From Gammaproteobacteria bacterium (GTDB lineage: Bacteria > Pseudomonadota > Gammaproteobacteria > Steroidobacterales > JABDMI01): 35,658 nt of DNA. Under the pieces are notes generated by a model. That model saw nothing but the letters and a program-made list of their open reading frames with translations, did no database searches and was not told the origin of the DNA. A program made the position numbers and the translations under genes. Shown piece after piece: positions 31,795 to 35,658 of this stretch; the stretch's first letter is position 1; each line of letters opens with the position of its first letter. The stretch spans positions 68,792 through 104,449 of the forward strand of contig JABDMI010000029.1 of NCBI GenBank assembly GCA_013001575.1, written 5' to 3'.

Positions 31795-33354
31795 ATGAAT
31801 AAATTGCCGTCCCAACTATCTGGCGAGATATTAGCAAACCTGTTTCATGCCTATACCTTGTTCTGTGGCGAGGTAGATCCCCAGGGAAAACTGGTTCACA
31901 TGTGGGGCAATAACGAGTTTTACGGCCTGCACGACTGGCACATCGGTTTTGACCTGTTAGAAGTGGATTTTCTGCTTGGATTGCCCATTGATGAAGAATG
32001 GGTCATGCGCGACGTCAATGTTAGCCCCAACAATCATGCCGATATTTACTTTACCCCGACCTCACGCGGCAAACGCTATATTTTATTCGTTTCGACAGAA
32101 GGATCCATCGAACGTCGTCGTGAGAATCAACAACGCGGCAACGAATTGACCCTGATGGTCGAACAAAACAAGCAGTTGATCACCGAGCTCAAACAGGCCA
32201 AGTCAACACTCAGTAGTGAAAATATTTCCAAATCGGAATTTATTGCCGGCATGTCGCATGAATTCCGCACCCCGCTTACCTCAATCATGGGGTATACCGA
32301 ACTCATCAGTGAGCAACGCGGACTCACTCCGGAAACCCAGGAGCATCTGGGTGCAATAGAACGTGCCTCACAACATTTACTTTCCCTGGTCGAGAATTTA
32401 CTTGATCAATCCCAGTTCGAATCTAACCAGTTTAAATTGCAGTTAAATAATATTTCCCTGGAAGAATTACTCAACGAAGTGTCGGCGGTGATGGCGCCGC
32501 TTGCCGGGGCCAAGGCTCTGTCATTCTCGGCGAGTATTTCGGCCCGCTGTGAGCGTTTTGCGTTTATGGACAATGTTCGTGTCAGGCAAATTTTGATCAA
32601 TTTACTTGCCAATGCAATTAAATTTACTCAAGAAGGTGAGGTCTCGATCAATCTGGATGAGGAAGACGGACACTTTGTTTTCATGGTTTGCGATAGCGGC
32701 CCCGGTATTCCCGAACTCGAACAAGAGAATATATTCAAGCCGTATCAACGTTTACACGACAGCGCAAAAATTTCCGGTGCCGGATTAGGATTAAGTATCA
32801 CCCGGCAACTGGTTAGCCGTATGAGTGGCAAAATTGAACTTGAATCGACATTAGGTACAGGAAGTACTTTCATCGTTAAGTTACCAATTCGTGCGGCAGA
32901 AGAAGATTATATCTATCAAAAAACCCAGCAGATGACAGTCACGGAATTGCAAATGGCTAAAGAGATCAAAACGATCTTGCTGGCAGAAGACAATCCGGAC
33001 ATCAGTAATCTGTTAAAAATTCTTTTGCAACGCTCGGGGTTCGAAGTGACGATTGCCGAAAATGGTCATCTGGCTTTGGCTTATTCCAGAGCACGGGTTT
33101 ACGACCTGGTCATTACCGATCTGCACATGCCCATTCTGGATGGGCGGGCACTGGTCCAGTTTTTACGCAATGAAGGCTACACAAACCCGATCATTGCACT
33201 AACCGCATCGCATAAGAAGAACGAACGCGAAGAATTATTTGCCGCCGGATTTTCCGAGTTTCTAACCAAACCGATCCAAATGCCGGATCTGCTGGCAACC
33301 CTGGATCGTCTGGCACATGAAAGTGACAGTAATAGTGCAGTCTCAAGTCAATAA
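31795..33354 (+). CDS. Soluble hybrid histidine kinase with C-terminal receiver
   Basis: The 519 residues comprise an N-terminal domain of about 20-105 that looks PAS-like (FCGEVDPQGKLVHMWGNN ... GKRYILFVSTE); a coiled coil (105-145); HisKA with MSHEFRTPLTS, phospho-His155; an ATPase domain with LANAIKFT (Asn273), CDSGPGIP and GAGLGLS; and a receiver with Glu/Asp pair at 398-399, phospho-acceptor Asp442 (VITDLHMPILDG), Thr470 and Lys492. No membrane helix is present, so it senses a cytoplasmic signal or a protein partner. It starts 10 nt after the GTPase stop, so these two are probably co-translated. It is the only histidine kinase of the cluster and could feed the Hpt protein (inference). 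Confidence 0.93.
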   Translation: MNKLPSQLSGEILANLFHAYTLFCGEVDPQGKLVHMWGNNEFYGLHDWHIGFDLLEVDFLLGLPIDEEWVMRDVNVSPNNHADIYFTPTSRGKRYILFVSTEGSIERRRENQQRGNELTLMVEQNKQLITELKQAKSTLSSENISKSEFIAGMSHEFRTPLTSIMGYTELISEQRGLTPETQEHLGAIERASQHLLSLVENLLDQSQFESNQFKLQLNNISLEELLNEVSAVMAPLAGAKALSFSASISARCERFAFMDNVRVRQILINLLANAIKFTQEGEVSINLDEEDGHFVFMVCDSGPGIPELEQENIFKPYQRLHDSAKISGAGLGLSITRQLVSRMSGKIELESTLGTGSTFIVKLPIRAAEEDYIYQKTQQMTVTELQMAKEIKTILLAEDNPDISNLLKILLQRSGFEVTIAENGHLALAYSRARVYDLVITDLHMPILDGRALVQFLRNEGYTNPIIALTASHKKNEREELFAAGFSEFLTKPIQMPDLLATLDRLAHESDSNSAVSSQ

Positions 33355-34012
33355 GCTAAACCCCGATCAACACTCACAAGTTCCCGTTGCGATCAGTGAG
33401 TTCTTGCATTGCCTGACACCGGATGCCTGGTTACAAACCGCGTGTACGAAACTGCCGGAACTATTGATCGATCACGCCAATTGCGAAAAAAAAGCGGCCT
33501 CAACCGCCATCAGTCTGATGTTTCGGTATTCAGAAAAGGCGGATATCTGTTATCGCATGTCGCGTCTGGCGCGTGAAGAACTGCGTCATTACGAGCAAGT
33601 GTTGAAAATAATTCAGCAACGGAATATTCAACTTACCATTCTTAAACCCTCAAGATACGCCGGTTCCCTGATGCAGCATGTGGCATTTGAAGAACCTCAT
33701 CGCTTGCCAGAATTGTTGATTGTCGGCGGCATCATCGAGGCGCGTTCCTGTGAACGCTTTGCAGCGCTTATTCCTTACCTGGATCAGAACGACGAGAGTG
33801 AATTGGCCAAGTTCTACCGTGGATTACTGGCCTCGGAAGCGCGGCATTTTGAGCATTATCTGGAATTGGCCAAAACATACAGTGCGGATGTGTTTAGCTC
33901 TGAAGAGTTTGATCAAAAAGTCCAATTCTTGTTAGACCAGGAAGCGCAATTGATCCAGGCCGTGGATAGTGAATTCCATTTTCATAGCGGTAAGCCGGTC
34001 ATACCTGACTAG
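33317..34012 (+). CDS. miaE: tRNA 2-methylthio-N6-isopentenyladenosine-37 hydroxylase
   Basis: MiaE is a non-haem diiron monooxygenase that hydroxylates the isopentenyl side chain of modified A37 in tRNAs reading UNN codons, needing oxygen. The 231-residue protein has a ferritin-like helical bundle with iron ligands in the expected order: HANCEKKAA, REELRHYEQV, GIIEARSCERF and ASEARHFEHY, two of them EXXH-type. The start ATG overlaps the hybrid kinase by 38 nt in another frame; a GTG two codons later is an alternative. No ribosome site is seen, so translation may depend on coupling. Its substrate needs miaA and miaB, which are outside this window. Confidence 0.92.
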   Translation: MKVTVIVQSQVNKLNPDQHSQVPVAISEFLHCLTPDAWLQTACTKLPELLIDHANCEKKAASTAISLMFRYSEKADICYRMSRLAREELRHYEQVLKIIQQRNIQLTILKPSRYAGSLMQHVAFEEPHRLPELLIVGGIIEARSCERFAALIPYLDQNDESELAKFYRGLLASEARHFEHYLELAKTYSADVFSSEEFDQKVQFLLDQEAQLIQAVDSEFHFHSGKPVIPD

Positions 34013-34018
34013 TGTAAT

Positions 34019-34047
34019 TTGACATTTGCGGGATTAAATCAGAATAT
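34019..34047 (+). promoter_or_regulatory. Candidate promoter of the DUF2256 gene
   Basis: A perfect TTGACA (34019-34024) and GAATAT (34042-34047) are 17 nt apart, and the DUF2256 ATG follows 6 nt after the second box. If used, the transcript is leaderless or nearly so. Confidence 0.35.
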
Positions 34048-34053
34048 CCCTTA

Positions 34054-34260
34054 ATGCATAAAAAACCCCATCTACCGTCAAAGCTTTGTGTGGTCTGCCA
34101 GCGTCCCTTTAGTTGGCGTAAGAAATGGCGCAAGGACTGGGAAAACGTTGAGTATTGCAGTCAGCGTTGTCGCGGAAAAAAACCTCGGCCGTTAAATCCA
34201 CAAGACATCCGCAAGCAATCCGCAAGAAATCCTAAAGTAAGGCGCACGCATGAAGCTTAA
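34054..34260 (+). CDS. DUF2256 small zinc-ribbon-like protein
   Basis: A 68-residue basic protein with two cysteine pairs ([12 protein letters not shown] and YCSQRCRG), spaced as in DUF2256, a family thought to bind zinc. Function is unknown. It often occurs beside photolyase/cryptochrome genes, and here its last 11 nt overlap the photolyase start, which suggests a linked role. The C-terminus is basic and disordered ([14 protein letters not shown]), compatible with nucleic acid binding (inference). Confidence 0.85.
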   Translation: MHKKPHLPSKLCVVCQRPFSWRKKWRKDWENVEYCSQRCRGKKPRPLNPQDIRKQSARNPKVRRTHEA

Positions 34261-35658
34261 AACCCTGCGACTCATTCTTGGCGATCAATTAAACCACCAG
34301 CACTCCTGGTTTGAAACACTGGATGATTCCGTGTGTTACGTGATGATGGAAGTACGTCAGGAAACCGATTATGTGGTCCATCACATCCAAAAAATGGTGG
34401 CATTTTTTTCAGCCATGCGCAGTTTTTCCAGCTGGCTTTCAGATAGGGGGCATGCATCAATCTATCTCACACTGGATAAGCCTGAAAACAGCCAATCGCT
34501 CACAGAAAATTTATCCAGACTGATCAAGGACAAGGGCTTCACCAGGTTTGAATATATGTACCCGGATGAATACCGCGTACAACAGCAGCTCGAAAGCTTT
34601 TGTGAAAAACTCGAGATTGAGTATTCCGTTGTGGATTCCGAACACTTTTTAATTCCGCAGGTTGCGATTGCGAATTATTTCGAAGCCGATAAATCCATGG
34701 TCATGGAGAACTTTTATCGCAAGTTACGCAGGCAATACTCTGTGTTGATGAAGGATGACAAACCCCTGGGTAACAAGTGGAATTATGACAAGGAAAATCG
34801 TAAAAAGCTGCCCAAGGGTCACACTCCGGTAAAGCCCAAGCTGTTTAGCAAAAATGTAAGCGAGATTGTGAACCTGCTACAGGACATGCACGTAAAAAGC
34901 ATGGGCAGCATTGATGCAGATAAATTTATCTGGCCAACCACGCGTAAGGAAACTCTGGCCTTGTTTAATTTTTTTCTAAAAAACTGTTTGCCGGATTTTG
35001 GCACCTATCAGGATGCCCTGGCACAAGATCACTGGAGTGTGTATCACGCGAGAATCTCATTCGGCCTCAACGTTAAACTCATCAGCCCTTTGGAAATTAT
35101 TCGCAAAACAGAACAATACTGGGAAAAACACCAGGACCAGGTGTCTCTTGCCCAGGTTGAGGGTTTTATTCGACAAATCCTGGGCTGGCGTGAATTCATG
35201 CGCGGTTTGTACTGGATCAATATGCCGGATTACGCCGTGAAGAATCATTTTAAGCACACGCGCAAACTGCCTGAATTTTTCTGGAGTGGGGATGCCGACC
35301 TCAATTGCCTGAAACAGTCGATTTCACAATCTCTGGAATACGCTTACGCCCATCACATTCAACGGCTAATGGTCACTGGCAATTACATGCTGCTTACCGA
35401 AACCGATCCCGACGCCGCCGACAACTGGTACCTGGGCATATACATAGATGCCCTGGAATGGGTGGAGATGCCAAATACCCGCGGCATGAGTCAATTCGCG
35501 GACGGGGGGCTGGTGGCGACCAAGCCGTACATCAGTTCCGCCAATTACATCAATAAAATGGGCGACTATTGCAAGCATTGTAGATTCGATCCCAAGCAAC
35601 GAGTGGGCGATGACGCTTGTCCATTCAACAGTTTGTATTGGCGCTTCCTGGACAAACA
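34250..35658 (+). CDS. Iron-sulfur bacterial cryptochrome/photolyase (PhrB/FeS-BCP type), 3' end cut
   Basis: These flavoproteins carry FAD, a lumazine antenna and a [4Fe-4S] cluster; characterised members such as Agrobacterium PhrB repair (6-4) photoproducts in light. The frame is open from ATG 34250 ([20 protein letters not shown]) to the window end, about 469 residues of a usual 500 or so. The N-terminal DUF-type antenna domain, the [10 protein letters not shown] motif and the FAD-domain motifs GWREFMRG and MVTGNYMLL are clear. Four cysteines fit the cluster: one in DADLNCLKQ and three in YCKHCRFD plus DACPFN, with the known 3 and 13 residue spacings. It overlaps DUF2256 by 11 nt. The final residues lie outside the window. 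Confidence 0.94.
   Translation, partial: MKLKTLRLILGDQLNHQHSWFETLDDSVCYVMMEVRQETDYVVHHIQKMVAFFSAMRSFSSWLSDRGHASIYLTLDKPENSQSLTENLSRLIKDKGFTRFEYMYPDEYRVQQQLESFCEKLEIEYSVVDSEHFLIPQVAIANYFEADKSMVMENFYRKLRRQYSVLMKDDKPLGNKWNYDKENRKKLPKGHTPVKPKLFSKNVSEIVNLLQDMHVKSMGSIDADKFIWPTTRKETLALFNFFLKNCLPDFGTYQDALAQDHWSVYHARISFGLNVKLISPLEIIRKTEQYWEKHQDQVSLAQVEGFIRQILGWREFMRGLYWINMPDYAVKNHFKHTRKLPEFFWSGDADLNCLKQSISQSLEYAYAHHIQRLMVTGNYMLLTETDPDAADNWYLGIYIDALEWVEMPNTRGMSQFADGGLVATKPYISSANYINKMGDYCKHCRFDPKQRVGDDACPFNSLYWRFLDK

Noticed and set aside
1-35658. Search for CRISPR arrays, insertion sequences, integrases, toxin-antitoxin pairs and phage genes
   Set aside because: No regularly spaced repeats, transposase or integrase motifs, or terminal inverted repeats were seen; gene order is that of a stable chromosome.

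Overview
This is a chromosomal housekeeping region of a gammaproteobacterium of moderate G+C content, most likely free-living, aerobic and aquatic; the species cannot be named from the sequence. The lineage call rests on gene order: prs-rplY-pth-ychF at the left end, and fimV followed by truA-accD-folC-dedD-cvpA-purF in the centre, both typical gammaproteobacterial arrangements. I see no insertion sequence, prophage, CRISPR array or rRNA gene, and nothing that looks recently transferred. Both ends cut genes: prs on the left and an iron-sulfur photolyase on the right.

Layout. 1-4556 (+): prs (3' part), rplY, pth with a long basic tail, ychF, and an MscS-family channel. 4557-5370: an elongator tRNA-Met with its hairpin terminator, a small two-helix membrane protein on the minus strand, and a regulatory-looking spacer. 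5371-6594 (+): a short-chain dehydrogenase and a VOC-fold protein. 6612-12902 (-): one compact six-gene transcription unit, read SCO copper chaperone, PCu(A)C copper chaperone, psd, an LplT-PlsC fusion, an InaA-like kinase, aceK. It combines cytochrome oxidase copper delivery, phospholipid synthesis and remodelling, and the kinase/phosphatase controlling isocitrate dehydrogenase. 13038-26157 (+): prmB, aroC, asd, fimV, then truA-accD-folC-dedD-cvpA-purF.

26190-33354 (+) is the most interesting part. Seven consecutive genes encode signalling or envelope-linked parts: an Hpt phosphotransfer protein, a receiver domain fused to a Ser/Thr kinase, an OmpR-type response regulator, a coiled-coil protein, a membrane protein with an OmpA-type peptidoglycan-binding end, a Ras/Rab-like small GTPase, and a soluble hybrid histidine kinase. 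The coiled-coil protein and the OmpA-type protein share an N-terminal motif around DILF. The cytoplasmic part of the OmpA-type protein has a stretch that reads like a roadblock/longin fold, the fold of many regulators of bacterial Ras-like GTPases. The GTPase has Arg where Ras has catalytic Gln61. My inference is an envelope-coupled switch that joins a phosphorelay, Ser/Thr phosphorylation and a small GTPase. I do not recognise it as a described system.

33317-35658 (+): miaE (tRNA hydroxylase), a DUF2256 zinc-binding protein, and a bacterial (6-4)-type iron-sulfur photolyase cut by the window end. Several genes (pth, aroC, asd, DUF2256) have a -10-like hexamer only 5-8 nt before the start codon and no Shine-Dalgarno sequence, so some transcripts here may be leaderless.
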